A stretch of 64,000 nucleotides of DNA, taken from contig NZ_JMQM01000001.1 of the NCBI RefSeq assembly GCF_000733725.1, positions 124,001 through 188,000 on the forward strand. Direction: 5' to 3'. The notes under the pieces were generated by a model. The model saw nothing but the letters and a program-made list of their open reading frames with translations. It searched no databases and was not told where the DNA came from. The position numbers and the translations under genes were made by a program. The DNA comes from Nitratireductor basaltis (lineage in GTDB: Bacteria; Pseudomonadota; Alphaproteobacteria; Rhizobiales; Rhizobiaceae). This document shows, in pieces, positions 7,917-17,450 of this stretch (within the stretch, counting starts at the first letter, position 1; each line of letters begins with the position of its first letter).

Positions 7917-9158
7917 ATGGACGAGATGAATCTCGGCATGAGCGAGCGGCTGAAGCCGATCCATGAAAAGGTCGCGGCCATGGTGCGCGACGAGATCATG
8001 CCGCTTGACGAGGAATTTCTTGCCGAGGTCGGACACGAGGGCAATCGCTGGACCTATACCAAACGTCAGACTGAGATACTGGAAGGACTGAAGGCCAAGG
8101 CAAAGGAGCGCGGCCTGTGGAATTTCTGGCTGACGGATTCCGAGCGCGGCTACGGGCTCAATACGGTTGAATATGCCTATCTGGCAGAGGAGATGGGCAA
8201 GGCGCATCTGGGGGCGGAAGTCTTCAACTGTTCGGCACCGGACACAGGAAACATGGAGGTTCTGGAGCGTTTCGGGCGGCCTGAGCACAAGGAGCGCTGG
8301 CTGAAGCCGTTGCTGCAAGGAGAGATCAGGTCGGCCTATCTGATGACCGAGCCGGATGTCGCATCATCGGATGCCACGAACATTTCCATGCGCTGCGAGC
8401 GCGATGGCGACGAATATGTGCTCAATGGCGAAAAGTGGTGGTCATCAGGTGCGGGTGATCCGCGCTGCTCGATCTATATCGTGATGGTGCATACGCCCGA
8501 TCCCGACCGATCACGCCATGAGCAGCATTCGATGATCCTTGTGCCGGCAGACACGCCCGGCGTGACCGTTCTGCGTCCGATGCTCGTTTACGGCGAGGAT
8601 GACGCACCGCACGGGCATATGCACATCCGCTTTGAGAATGTGCGCGTGCCGGCAGACCATCTGCTGGTGGGCGAGGGGAAGGGTTTTGCCATTGCACAGG
8701 GGCGGCTTGGGCCGGGGCGTATCCATCACTGCATGCGGGCCATCGGACAGGCGGAGCGCGCGCTGGAGCTGATGTGCAAACGCGCGTTGGAGCGTAAGGC
8801 ATTCGGCAAGCGCCTGGCGGAACTGGGTGCCAATTTCGACATCATCGCGGATTGCCGCATGGAGATCGAGATGGCGCGGCTTTTGTGCCTCAAGGCGGCA
8901 TGGATGATGGATCAGGGCGATCCCAAGGCGGCGGCACCCTGGATCAGCCAGATCAAGGTTGCCGCACCGCGCATGGCGCTTAAAGTGGCGGATGAGGCGG
9001 TGCAGCTGTTCGGAGCGCAGGGGATCAGTCAGGACACGCCGCTGGCACGCGCATGGACGCATCTTCGCACGCTTCGCATCGTCGATGGTCCGGATGCGGT
9101 GCATCGCCGCCAGATCGCGCGCACGGAGCTGAAGAAGTACACTCAGGAAAAGATCTGA
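7917..9158 (+). CDS. Acyl-CoA dehydrogenase, ACAD10/11 clade (LvaC-like)
   Basis: An FAD-dependent acyl-CoA dehydrogenase of 413 residues. Segments such as W-W-S-S-G-A-G, Q-H-S-M-I-L-V-P, Q-G-R-L-G-P-G-R-I-H-H-C-M-R and, near the end, D-G-P-D-A-V-H match the dehydrogenase domain of animal ACAD11 and bacterial homologues. In that group the enzyme acts after a kinase has phosphorylated a 4-hydroxyacyl-CoA, allowing the hydroxyl to be removed or moved; the matching kinase is encoded just across the divergent promoter. The start used is ATG 7917, six bases after GGAGGAG; ATG 7911 abuts that site and is unlikely. A stem-loop at 9166-9196 follows the stop. Confidence 0.9.
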   Translation: MDEMNLGMSERLKPIHEKVAAMVRDEIMPLDEEFLAEVGHEGNRWTYTKRQTEILEGLKAKAKERGLWNFWLTDSERGYGLNTVEYAYLAEEMGKAHLGAEVFNCSAPDTGNMEVLERFGRPEHKERWLKPLLQGEIRSAYLMTEPDVASSDATNISMRCERDGDEYVLNGEKWWSSGAGDPRCSIYIVMVHTPDPDRSRHEQHSMILVPADTPGVTVLRPMLVYGEDDAPHGHMHIRFENVRVPADHLLVGEGKGFAIAQGRLGPGRIHHCMRAIGQAERALELMCKRALERKAFGKRLAELGANFDIIADCRMEIEMARLLCLKAAWMMDQGDPKAAAPWISQIKVAAPRMALKVADEAVQLFGAQGISQDTPLARAWTHLRTLRIVDGPDAVHRRQIARTELKKYTQEKI

Positions 9159-9165
9159 GTTCGAT

Positions 9166-9196
9166 TGTCAGGCGGTTCTCAAGGAGCCGCCTGACA
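9166..9196. terminator. Stem-loop between convergent genes
   Basis: Arms 9166-9175 and 9187-9196 are perfectly complementary (TGTCAGGCGG) and the stem continues inward for a few more pairs. It separates the convergent acyl-CoA dehydrogenase and RND genes. No T tract on either side. Confidence 0.55.
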
Positions 9197-9209
9197 TGTC
9201 CATTCCAGC

Positions 9210-12200
9210 CTAGTTCGATAGGGATGTTGCCTGATCGAGTTCGCGATTGAGGCGTGCTTCCTCTTCGACCTTCGGCGTGATGAAGCGGCCGAGCAGAAGA
9301 TAGGCTACCGGTGTCAGATAAAGGGTGGAGACCGCGGAGAGCCCGAGGCCACCCACAATTACCCAGCCCAGCGCAACACGTGCTTCCGCACCGGCTCCCG
9401 TTGCAAGGATCAGCGGGATGCCGCCAACCACGGTACAGATCATGGTCATGGCGACCGGACGCAGGCGGATGATGGATGCGCGTTCCACCGCTTCACGCAC
9501 ACTCAGCCCCTGATCGCGCAGCTGATTGGCGAATTCCACGATCAGGATGCCGTTCTTGGCCATGATGCCCACCAGCAGGACGAGCCCGATCTGGCTGTAG
9601 ACATTGAGGCTCTGGCCGGTCAGCAGAAGCGCGAAGATGGCGCAGGCAAGGCCGAGCGGCACGGTTGCCATGATGATCAGCGCGCTGACGAAGCTTTCGA
9701 ACTGGGCCGCGAGGACCAAAAGGATGATCACGATGGCAAAGCCGAAGATCGTGAACATGCTGTTGGTGGTTTCGCCAAGGGAGGCAGCTTCTGCCAGGGG
9801 CACGATGCGCGCGCCCGGGGGCAGATGATCCTCTGCGATCTGCTGCACTTCCGCGAGTGCGTCGCCCAGGGCAAAACCGTCAGCCAGGCCGGACGTGATG
9901 TTGATGACGCGCAACTGGTTTTCGCGACCAAGGGAGGGCGGCACGGCCTGTTCGGTAAGCGTCGTGATGGTCGAGAGCGGCACGAAGCGGCCGTCGCCCG
10001 TCTTGATGAAGATGTTTTCCAGATCCGTCGGATCGTTGATTGGGTTCAGCGTCGAAAGCATCTTCACGTCGATGCTCTTGTCGTCGAGGAACACCGAGCC
10101 GACCGAGCGGCCATCCAGAAGGGCTTGGATCGCCTGGCTCATGCCCGAATAGTCGATACCGAGGTCGGCGGCGCGTTCGCGGTCGATCACCACTTTCAAC
10201 TGCGGCTGGGTGGCATCACGGGAGAGGCGGGGGCGGTCGAAGCGGTCATCCTGCTCCATCTCGGCGAGGATCGCATTTGCTGCCGTTGACAGCCGATCAT
10301 AGCTGCTGCCGGCAACCGCGAATTGCAGACCACTGCCTGACCCGCGAATGCCGAGGCTGTTTGGCTGGAAGGCGAATGCGCGCACGCCTGGGACTTGCGC
10401 TGCCAGGGCGTTGATCTCGTCGAGGATCTCCTGCTGGCTGCGTTCACGCTCGTCCCATGGTGCAAGACCGAGGATGAGGAAGCCGCTATTGGAGCCGCCG
10501 CGACCCGAAACGGAGAACGTGCTGCGTACATCGCCGCTTTCAATCAGAGGTGCGACGAGTGCTTCGATACGGCGAAGCTGCCCCGCCAGATAATCCGCGC
10601 TCACGCCCTGTGGGGCGGAGACCCGCATGAAGGCCATCGCGCGGTCTTCGTTGGGGGTCAGTTCGCTCTTGATGGAGCCGTAGAGGCTGAACGCGGCTGC
10701 TGCGAACAGCACCGAAGCGATGATGATGACCGAGGGGGCGTTCAAACAGAAGCGCAGGGTTGCGGCATAGAGGCTCGAGAACAGAGCGCCTATGCGATCG
10801 CCGAGGCCGTTCTTCCGCTTCGTGCTCTCATCCTGCCGTACACCTGCAGCAAGCAATCGTGAAGCCAGCATCGGGCACAGGGACAGTGCGACGATGGAAG
10901 ACAGGAAAACCGAGATTGCGAGCACGAAGCCGAATTCGCGGAACAGGCCGCCAGCCTGGCCTGGCAGGAATGAGAGCGGAACGAAAACCGCCACCAGTGT
11001 TGCCGTCGTCGCAATGACAGCGAAGAAGACTTCCTGCGTGCCAAGGACGGCTGCAGCGCGCGGACCCATGCCTTCATTGCGGCGGCGCACGATGTTCTCC
11101 AGCACCACGATCGCGTCGTCCACGACGAGACCTGTCGCCAGGACGAGGGCCAGCAGCGTCAGGATATTGATGGAAAAGCCGGCGAGATAGATCGCCGCCA
11201 CCGTGCCGATCAGTGCCACGGGGATGGCGACGCCGGGAATGATGGTGGCGCGGATGTCGCGCAGGAACATGAAGATCACGAGAAGCACGACCGTCACGGA
11301 GATGCCGAGTGCGATCTGAACCTCGTGAATTGCGCCTTCGATGAAGGTCGCATCGTCACTGGTGATTTCCAGCGTCGTGCCTTCCGGCAGGTTCGGACGG
11401 ATCGCCTCAACCGCTTCACGCACACCGTTGGAGATTTCCAGCGTGTTCGATTGAGCCTGGCGAACAATGCCAAGGCCGATGCCGCTCTTGCCATTCGCGC
11501 GCAGGATGGTGCCGCCGTCGTCGGGGCCGAGCGTCACGGTTGCGACATCGCCGAGGCGCACATTGCGTGACAGTTCGACTGCTTCGAAATCTTCAGCGGT
11601 CTCAATGGACGAGGTTGCGCGGACGATCAGGTCCTGGGTGCTGTTGGTGATCGAGCCCGCTGGCGCGTCAAAGGCAATTGTGTTGAGAGCGCTTGAGACA
11701 TCAGCAACCGAGAGGCCGAGGCTGGCGAGACGTGTCTGATCAATGTCGATGCGGAAGATCTTGTCGCGGTCGCCAAAGACCTGCACGTCAGCCACCCCTG
11801 GGACAGCGGCAAGCCGGTCGGCGACTTCCTCTTCCACCAGCACCGTCATGTCTTCCACCGACATGGTCTCCGATGTGAGAGCAAGGCGCAGCACTGCCTC
11901 GGCGTCGTCATCCGCCTTCACTACCGTCGGGGAATCCGCTTCATCCGGAAGCTGGTTCTCGATGCGGCCTACCGCATCGCGCGCATCGGAGGCGGCAGTG
12001 TCGAGATTTACCTCTTCCGAGAACTCGACCGTAACGCGGCTGCGGCCGAAAGAAGACTGGGAAGAAATCGCCGTCACGCCGGAAATGCGCGCAACGGCGC
12101 CTTCAACGAAATCGGTGATTTCGCGGTCGATCGTTTCTGCGGCTGCACCGTCAAAGGTGGTCGTTATCGAGATGACGGGTCTGTCGACATCGGGAAGCTC

Positions 12201-12335
12201 GCGCACTTCCACGCCGTAAAGGGCTGCAAGGCCGGCAACAGCGATCAACGTGTTCACGACAAATGCAAAGACCGGACGACGGACGAAGAGTGCGGTCAGT
12301 CCGACGGTGCCGCTGGAGTTGTTTTCGGTGCTCAT
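9210..12335 (-). CDS. RND efflux transporter, inner-membrane permease (HAE1 type)
   Basis: A 1041-residue resistance-nodulation-division permease of usual length, with two blocks of membrane helices and two large periplasmic loops. TM4 carries the proton-relay Asp pair in V-V-D-D-A-I-V-V, and the matching lysine is in G-I-M-A-K-N-G-I-L. P-V-A-M-T-M near the end of the second membrane block is also typical. It exports small hydrophobic compounds with the adaptor encoded just upstream; no outer-membrane channel gene is nearby, so a shared TolC-like protein is expected. The ATG at 12335 with AGAGGA upstream is preferred. A GTG at 12353 overlaps the adaptor stop (GTGA) but lacks a ribosome site. 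Fourteen bases separate the two genes. Confidence 0.94.
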   Translation of the reverse strand: MSTENNSSGTVGLTALFVRRPVFAFVVNTLIAVAGLAALYGVEVRELPDVDRPVISITTTFDGAAAETIDREITDFVEGAVARISGVTAISSQSSFGRSRVTVEFSEEVNLDTAASDARDAVGRIENQLPDEADSPTVVKADDDAEAVLRLALTSETMSVEDMTVLVEEEVADRLAAVPGVADVQVFGDRDKIFRIDIDQTRLASLGLSVADVSSALNTIAFDAPAGSITNSTQDLIVRATSSIETAEDFEAVELSRNVRLGDVATVTLGPDDGGTILRANGKSGIGLGIVRQAQSNTLEISNGVREAVEAIRPNLPEGTTLEITSDDATFIEGAIHEVQIALGISVTVVLLVIFMFLRDIRATIIPGVAIPVALIGTVAAIYLAGFSINILTLLALVLATGLVVDDAIVVLENIVRRRNEGMGPRAAAVLGTQEVFFAVIATTATLVAVFVPLSFLPGQAGGLFREFGFVLAISVFLSSIVALSLCPMLASRLLAAGVRQDESTKRKNGLGDRIGALFSSLYAATLRFCLNAPSVIIIASVLFAAAAFSLYGSIKSELTPNEDRAMAFMRVSAPQGVSADYLAGQLRRIEALVAPLIESGDVRSTFSVSGRGGSNSGFLILGLAPWDERERSQQEILDEINALAAQVPGVRAFAFQPNSLGIRGSGSGLQFAVAGSSYDRLSTAANAILAEMEQDDRFDRPRLSRDATQPQLKVVIDRERAADLGIDYSGMSQAIQALLDGRSVGSVFLDDKSIDVKMLSTLNPINDPTDLENIFIKTGDGRFVPLSTITTLTEQAVPPSLGRENQLRVINITSGLADGFALGDALAEVQQIAEDHLPPGARIVPLAEAASLGETTNSMFTIFGFAIVIILLVLAAQFESFVSALIIMATVPLGLACAIFALLLTGQSLNVYSQIGLVLLVGIMAKNGILIVEFANQLRDQGLSVREAVERASIIRLRPVAMTMICTVVGGIPLILATGAGAEARVALGWVIVGGLGLSAVSTLYLTPVAYLLLGRFITPKVEEEARLNRELDQATSLSN

Positions 12336-12349
12336 GACAGCGCTTCCTC

Positions 12350-13549
12350 TCACGAACCGCGTTGGTCGCGTGCAGGTGCATCGCCGGCAATCCGCGGCTC
12401 TGAGCCCTCACGCACGGCATGGACGCCTTCGGTCACAACCCGGGTGCCCTCAACGAAATCCGCGTCGACCAAAACGCTGTCGGTGTTGCGCTGGACGATC
12501 TTCACTGGCTTCTGGTTGGCCACACCATCCACGACCGCCCAGACATATGCGCCATCATTGCCCCATTGGATGGCGAGCGGCGGCACGGCAGCGTAGAGAT
12601 CGCCGTCGAAGCGAAGAGTGACCTTGAACGCCATGCCTGAGCGGAGGCGGTCCTGCGCATTTGCGATCTTGCCCTGTACACGCAGGGTGCGGCTTTCGCT
12701 GTCGATCTGGTTGTCGATGGCGGAGATTTCGCCTTCATAAGCTTCAGCTGGGCGGGCAACCGACTGCGCAGTCAGTGCCATGCCTGTCGCAACCTGCTGT
12801 GCGTAGCGTTCCGGAATCCAGAAATCGACCAGAATGCTGGAGCGGTCCTCGATCTGGGCGACCGTGTCGGATGTCGTGACATAAGCGCCCTGGCTAACAG
12901 GCAAGATGCCCACGACACCCGCAATCGGCGCGGCGATGATGCGGCGTGAGAGGTTCAGTTCCGCATCGCGCAATGCAAGCTCCGCATTGCGCACGGCAAG
13001 CTCGGCTTCGGTCTGCTGGACGGCGGTAACGGTATTGGAAGAGCGCAGGGCCGAGATGCGTTTCAGTGTGGCCTGAGCGTCTTCCAGCGCAATCTTCGCG
13101 CGGTCCAGAGCGATCGTTTCAGCGTCACTGTCGAGGCGCGCGATCACATCTCCCGCGTCCACGCGCGCTCCGGCTTCGATCGTCATTTCGGTAATGCGGC
13201 CGGATGCGAAGGGGCGCACTTCCACGGAACTCTGCGCGCGACCCGTGCCAATGGCCGACAGCCTGTCATTTATGGTCGCGGTGGTGACCGGTTCAGCTAC
13301 CACGGCCGTGTCCATGCCAGGCCTGCCGCGCCCGCCGGGACGTCCACCCGGGCGGCCCGGCTGTTCGCCGCCGGAGGCCTGCCCGCGGCCGGAAGTCTGC
13401 TGATCGGGAGAGGTTGCTGCCGCAGCCGGCCCGCCTTCCAGGCCCCAACGCGCAGCAATATCCTTTGCGCCGGGGAAAAAGAGATACCAGCCGGCGCCAG
13501 CGACGATCAGGAGCATGAGGCTCAAAAAAGCCTGCTTCCACCACTTCAT
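12350..13549 (-). CDS. RND efflux periplasmic adaptor (membrane fusion protein)
   Basis: A 399-residue HlyD-type adaptor linking the RND permease to an outer-membrane channel. One N-terminal membrane anchor (about residues 7-24) is followed by an unusual Gly/Pro/Arg/Gln-rich linker to about residue 80, then the lipoyl half (G-R-I-T-E-M and A-G-D-V-I-A-R-L), an alpha-helical hairpin (about 130-185), the other lipoyl half (A-P-I-A-G-V-V-G) and the beta-barrel. The start is the ATG at 13549 with GGGAGA upstream, better than a TTG five codons earlier. It is the first gene of a two-gene operon. The 230 bases upstream (13565-13795) are partly AT-rich and hold no recognisable regulator gene. Confidence 0.92.
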   Translation of the reverse strand: MKWWKQAFLSLMLLIVAGAGWYLFFPGAKDIAARWGLEGGPAAAATSPDQQTSGRGQASGGEQPGRPGGRPGGRGRPGMDTAVVAEPVTTATINDRLSAIGTGRAQSSVEVRPFASGRITEMTIEAGARVDAGDVIARLDSDAETIALDRAKIALEDAQATLKRISALRSSNTVTAVQQTEAELAVRNAELALRDAELNLSRRIIAAPIAGVVGILPVSQGAYVTTSDTVAQIEDRSSILVDFWIPERYAQQVATGMALTAQSVARPAEAYEGEISAIDNQIDSESRTLRVQGKIANAQDRLRSGMAFKVTLRFDGDLYAAVPPLAIQWGNDGAYVWAVVDGVANQKPVKIVQRNTDSVLVDADFVEGTRVVTEGVHAVREGSEPRIAGDAPARDQRGS

Positions 13550-13795
13550 CTGAAATTCTCCCAAGGGGAATCAATAATACAATTCGCGCTGCATCCGCAG
13601 AAATGGCGGTGGCAGGGTGCGTATTCTTCATACGCCACACGCGGTGCGCGTTTCACGCGTTAAATTATTAAATTGTTGTAAGGCTTAGCATCTGCCTGTG
13701 CCGCGAATGTGGCGCTTCAGGAAAGAATGCAGGTGCGCATCGGCGGGGTGCAGCCATGCTGCAACCGAAGATGTCGTTCAAATTTCTGGGAAGGA

Positions 13796-13870
13796 TGGTG
13801 GGCGTGACTGGGATTGAACCAGTGACCCCTTCGATGTCAACGAAGTGCTCTCCCGCTGAGCTACACGCCC
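13796..13870 (-). tRNA. tRNA-Val (anticodon GAC)
   Basis: Read on the minus strand the 75-base gene folds as a cloverleaf: acceptor GGGCGTG/CACGCCC with discriminator A and encoded CCA, D arm with AGCTCAGCGGGAGAGC, anticodon stem CTTCG/CGAAG around TTGACAT (anticodon GAC), and T arm GGTTCAATCC. It reads valine codons GUC and GUU. Confidence 0.96.
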
Positions 13871-13967
13871 ATCCGACGCGGCGCATAGACCACAAGTTCC
13901 AAGCGCCCGTCAATAGCCTCTCGAACAAAAATCAAACTTTGCCGTCGAGGTTTATCGGCAAGCCCCT

Positions 13968-14330
13968 TCAGGCTGCCTGAAGCAGCTTTTCCACCTCGTT
14001 GACGAGATCGCGCAGATGGAAGGGTTTGGACAGGACCTTCGCGTCACGCGGCGCCTCGGAATCGGGGTTCAGCGCGACCGCTGCGAATCCGGTGATGAAC
14101 ATGACTTTCAGGTCAGGATCGATCTCGGTTGCACGGCGGGCAAGCTCAATTCCGTCCATTTCGGGCATGACGATGTCGGTGAGCAGCAGCGAGAACGGCT
14201 CCTCACGCAGGCGGGAATAAGCGCCAGCGCCATTGTCAAAATCCACCACATCATGGCCAGCGCGTTCCAGCGCCTTGACCAGGAAGCGGCGCATGTCTTC
14301 ATCATCTTCCGCAAGCAGAATTCGTGCCAT
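13968..14330 (-). CDS. cpdR: CpdR, single-domain response regulator
   Basis: A stand-alone receiver domain of 120 residues with no output domain. The acidic pair and phospho-acceptor are in A-E-D-D-E and L-L-T-D-I-V-M-P (Asp at about 52), with the conserved Thr in F-I-T-G-F and Lys in L-S-K-P-F. The start MARILLAEDDEDMRRFLVKA and the neighbourhood (divergent N-formylglutamate amidohydrolase) are those of CpdR in rhizobia and Brucella. In its unphosphorylated form CpdR brings ClpXP to the cell pole and promotes turnover of CtrA and other cell-cycle proteins; the CckA-ChpT relay phosphorylates it. A GGAAG ribosome site precedes the ATG. Confidence 0.93.
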   Translation of the reverse strand: MARILLAEDDEDMRRFLVKALERAGHDVVDFDNGAGAYSRLREEPFSLLLTDIVMPEMDGIELARRATEIDPDLKVMFITGFAAVALNPDSEAPRDAKVLSKPFHLRDLVNEVEKLLQAA

Positions 14331-14524
14331 ATCAACTTCCGCGTCTCAACGGGCAGCCGGAACCCGGCGCCTTCAACCTCATTGCTATATGATTCGGGCA
14401 CGGTAAATATCAAGTGAATGTTGGCCGTGTCGCCATGGACAGAACACCGTGATGGTGGCACGCTTTCCAGGATGGGGCGCGTGACGTGTCTATTGGCGAT
14501 GTCGCGGCGAACGGGAATATGTGA

Positions 14525-15412
14525 ATGGGCGCAGTAGAAGATTTCGGCAATGTTCCGGCCTTCAAGGTCGTGGAACCTGCACAAAAAGCGCCTTTCGTCT
14601 TCAATTCACCCCATAGCGGCTGCCACTATCCGGAACGGTTTCTTTCCATGAGCCGGCTGGATGCTATCGCGATCAGGCGCTCCGAAGATTGTTATGTGGA
14701 CGAGTTGTTTGCGCCGGCGCCTTCGCTCGGTGCGCCTCTGCTCAGTGCGAATTTTCCCCGTGCTTATCTGGACGTGAATCGGGAGCCGTGGGAACTGGAT
14801 CCGCGCATGTTTCGGGAACCGCTTCCACCATACGCCAATATTCGTTCACCGCGGGTAGCAGGCGGTCTTGGTACAATTCCACGCCTGGTTGGCGAGGGGA
14901 TGGAGATCTACAAGACCCGCATCGGGCTCGATGAAGCCCTGTCGCGTATCGATGGCATCTATCGGCCTTACCATGCGTGTCTGGCAGATATTCTTGCGCG
15001 AACTCGGGCGCAGTTCGGCTATGCGATCCTGGTCGATTGTCACTCGATGCCGGCCAATATTCGCACCGGTGAACTGGGGCTGCGGCCTGATTTCATCATA
15101 GGTGATCGCTTCGGGGCTTCTGCCAGTCCGGCATTGGTCGAGCGCGCGATCCGGATTCTTGCCTCCAAGGGCTATACGGTCGCGCATAACAAGCCATATG
15201 CAGGCGGCTTCATCACCGAGCACTATGGCAGGCCGGTCGAACAGCTTCACGCAATGCAGATCGAGATCAACCGTGGCCTCTACATGAATGAGAAGGATCT
15301 GACCCGCACGGACGGCTTCGACCGTCTGGCCGAAGACCTGCGATCCTTCATGGTGGAGCTGATGGATATTCCCGTACAGCACTTCGTGGTGCCTCCGCTG
15401 GCTGCGGAGTAG
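14525..15412 (+). CDS. N-formylglutamate amidohydrolase
   Basis: A 295-residue member of the N-formylglutamate amidohydrolase family, a zinc-dependent hydrolase that releases formate from N-formylglutamate in one route of histidine breakdown. Metal-site motifs are visible: N-S-P-H-S-G-C-H-Y-P near residue 28 and D-C-H-S-M-P near residue 177. Length is normal. No other hut genes are present, so it may also act on other N-acyl amino acids. It is divergent from cpdR (194-base gap with nothing else recognised) and is followed by hisN on the same strand after about 220 bases, an arrangement familiar in Rhizobiales. Confidence 0.9.
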   Translation: MGAVEDFGNVPAFKVVEPAQKAPFVFNSPHSGCHYPERFLSMSRLDAIAIRRSEDCYVDELFAPAPSLGAPLLSANFPRAYLDVNREPWELDPRMFREPLPPYANIRSPRVAGGLGTIPRLVGEGMEIYKTRIGLDEALSRIDGIYRPYHACLADILARTRAQFGYAILVDCHSMPANIRTGELGLRPDFIIGDRFGASASPALVERAIRILASKGYTVAHNKPYAGGFITEHYGRPVEQLHAMQIEINRGLYMNEKDLTRTDGFDRLAEDLRSFMVELMDIPVQHFVVPPLAAE

Positions 15413-15633
15413 CAGTTTCCGATACCGTCCAAAAAAGACCGCATCGCCTTGGCGACACGGCCACTAGTCCAGGGAGGAAACGCCCTTGCTGTAGGGCAGG
15501 GCAGCATGTCATCTACCCTGAGAATCACTTTATGTGGTGCAGTGCAGGTGTCAATTTGAAGCGCGTGCTGCGGGTTCATCTTGCACAATTTATTGGCCGG
15601 CAGAGGCTTTGTCCGGGTCCAGGAGAGCGGAAT

Positions 15634-16407
15634 TTGATCGTCGAACGGGAATTCTTGCGCCGAATCGCGAAGGCTGCAGCAGCCGAGACGCTGCCGCGCT
15701 TCCGTGCTCATGGTGATGTGTCGAACAAGCTTTCGGGCGGGTTTGACCCCGTGACGGAGGCCGACCGGATGGCGGAGCGCGCGATCCGCGCATTGATCGA
15801 GGAGCAGTTTCCCGATGACGCCATTCTTGGCGAGGAGTTCGGCATCAAGGAGGGCACGAGCGGGCGTGAATGGGTGATCGACCCGATTGATGGCACGCGC
15901 GCTTTCATTTCGGGCATTCCGCTTTGGGGCACGCTTGTGGGGCTGAAGGTCGATGGCCGGGCAGTTGCCGGGATGATGGCGCAGCCATTTACCGGCGAGC
16001 TTTATGTTTCAGACGGCAGCGCCGGCTTCTACGAGGGACCGGGCGGAGAGCGCAGGCTTGCAACGCGCAAGACCAGCGCGCTTGCGCAGGCGACGGTCTG
16101 CACCACGACGCCCAGTCTTTTCCTGGACGGCAAGCGGGCATTGTATGACGCGGTGGAAGCCGCATCGCAGCTCGCACGTTACGGAACCGATTGCTATGCC
16201 TATGCCATGCTGGCGAGCGGCAATGTCGATCTGGTGATCGAGTCCGGTTTGCAAGCCTATGACATCGTCGCGCTGATCCCGGTGGTCGAGGCGGCGGGAG
16301 GCGTCATCACGGATTGGCAGGGTGGGCGTGCCGAGCAAGGAGGCGACGTGATCGCTGCCGCCACACCGGAGCTTCATGCAGAGGCGCTGGCGCTGCTGCG
16401 CAGCTGA
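15634..16407 (+). CDS. hisN: Histidinol-phosphatase, inositol-monophosphatase family
   Basis: A 257-residue phosphatase of the IMPase superfamily. The metal-binding motifs are E-E-F-G (about residue 68), W-V-I-D-P-I-D-G-T (about 82) and the late A-Y-D-I-V-A-L segment. In actinobacteria and rhizobia this subgroup removes phosphate from L-histidinol phosphate, the step before HisD. The start is taken as TTG 15634 after AGGAGAGCGG; the open frame extends 34 codons further upstream, but that part lacks conservation with IMPases and has no good ribosome site. Upstream (15413-15633) there are only short hairpins. Other IMPase substrates cannot be ruled out. Confidence 0.85.
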   Translation: MIVEREFLRRIAKAAAAETLPRFRAHGDVSNKLSGGFDPVTEADRMAERAIRALIEEQFPDDAILGEEFGIKEGTSGREWVIDPIDGTRAFISGIPLWGTLVGLKVDGRAVAGMMAQPFTGELYVSDGSAGFYEGPGGERRLATRKTSALAQATVCTTTPSLFLDGKRALYDAVEAASQLARYGTDCYAYAMLASGNVDLVIESGLQAYDIVALIPVVEAAGGVITDWQGGRAEQGGDVIAAATPELHAEALALLRS

Positions 16408-16412
16408 GCGCG

Positions 16413-17357
16413 TCAGGCGATTTCACCCGTTTTCGAGAAAGCCGAGAATGCCGCTAGCACCTGCTCGCGGTAAAGGTCCTTCTCCTGCAGCATTTCATGG
16501 CGCGCGCCATCAACGGTCAGCGAAGACCCGGAACGCAAATGCCTGGCATAGCGCTCGATGGCTGGTGTGGAGACCACCTGATCTGCACCCGCGGCAATGA
16601 AAAGCGTGGGTATGCGGACCGTGGCCATGAAGTCGGGCTCACGCACCTGTTCGGACGCAAGGCATGCGGCATAGATCCAGGAGGCAGTCGGCCCGCCGAG
16701 GCCGAGCTCGGGGTGCGCGCGCACGATGTTCTGGTTGCGGGTGAAGCGCTCCAGATCGGTGGTCAGCCGGTTGCCCTTGAATGGCGGCAGCACGCCACGG
16801 CGTTTCGTGCCCGGAAGATAGCGACTGCCAAGCCCGAGCGCGAAGTAGAAGCCGGCCAGCCTTTTCAGCCACTTCATAGGCAGCGGTGCGGAGAATGTCA
16901 GCGGCGGGGCAAGCAGCACCATGCGTCGAACGCGGTTCACCAGCTTGTCTGCCGCGCTCAGTGCGATCAATGCACCCATGGAATGTGCAAGCAAGTTATA
17001 GGGGGGACGGCAGTCGGGGAGCACGACCTCCTCGAAGAATTGGTCGAGGTCCTGCGCATAGGCCGTGAACCGCTCAACATGTCCGCGTCGCGGGTCTCGG
17101 AGCAGTCGTTCCGATCCGCCCTGTCCGCGCCAGTCGAAAATGGCGACGGTAAAACCGCGCGCGGCGAGGTCACGCATGGTCTCGAAATATTTCTCGATGC
17201 TTTCGTTGCGACCCGTCAGGAGAACGGTCGTGCCCCGGGAGCCGGGCGCCGTCAGGACGGCATAGCGCAGGCGTGTTCCGTCTCGCGCGGTCATATGGGA
17301 AGCCGTTATGCCGTCGGGCAGCGGGTTGTCCGGCGTTTCGTGGAGGATATCAGCCAT
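16413..17357 (-). CDS. Alpha/beta hydrolase, lysophospholipase (PldB-like)
   Basis: A 314-residue serine hydrolase of the monoglyceride lipase/lysophospholipase type. The nucleophile elbow is A-H-S-M-G, preceded by the oxyanion region F-D-W-R-G-Q-G-G-S. The late Asp (A-G-A-D-Q-V-V) and His (D-G-A-R-H-E-M) complete the triad. There is no signal peptide, so it works in the cytosol or at the inner membrane face. The ATG at 17357 (MADIL) is chosen by comparison with related proteins; an ATG at 17387 would add ten residues. The open frame runs on to 17588, but through the hairpin-rich spacer, and is not believed. It converges with hisN, five bases apart. Confidence 0.85.
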   Translation of the reverse strand: MADILHETPDNPLPDGITASHMTARDGTRLRYAVLTAPGSRGTTVLLTGRNESIEKYFETMRDLAARGFTVAIFDWRGQGGSERLLRDPRRGHVERFTAYAQDLDQFFEEVVLPDCRPPYNLLAHSMGALIALSAADKLVNRVRRMVLLAPPLTFSAPLPMKWLKRLAGFYFALGLGSRYLPGTKRRGVLPPFKGNRLTTDLERFTRNQNIVRAHPELGLGGPTASWIYAACLASEQVREPDFMATVRIPTLFIAAGADQVVSTPAIERYARHLRSGSSLTVDGARHEMLQEKDLYREQVLAAFSAFSKTGEIA

Positions 17358-17450
17358 TGGTTCCGCCGCTTCGGGTGATGGGCTCATCTGTCTGCGTGAT
17401 AGCCGGATGGACGGCAAATGCAAAGGGCAGAGGCGGGGAAGATGGGAAGA

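Noticed and set aside
13650-13680. AT-rich repeat TTAAATT-A-TTAAATT upstream of the RND operon as a TetR operator
   Set aside because: It is a direct repeat rather than a clear dyad, no regulator gene is adjacent, and it may simply be promoter sequence.
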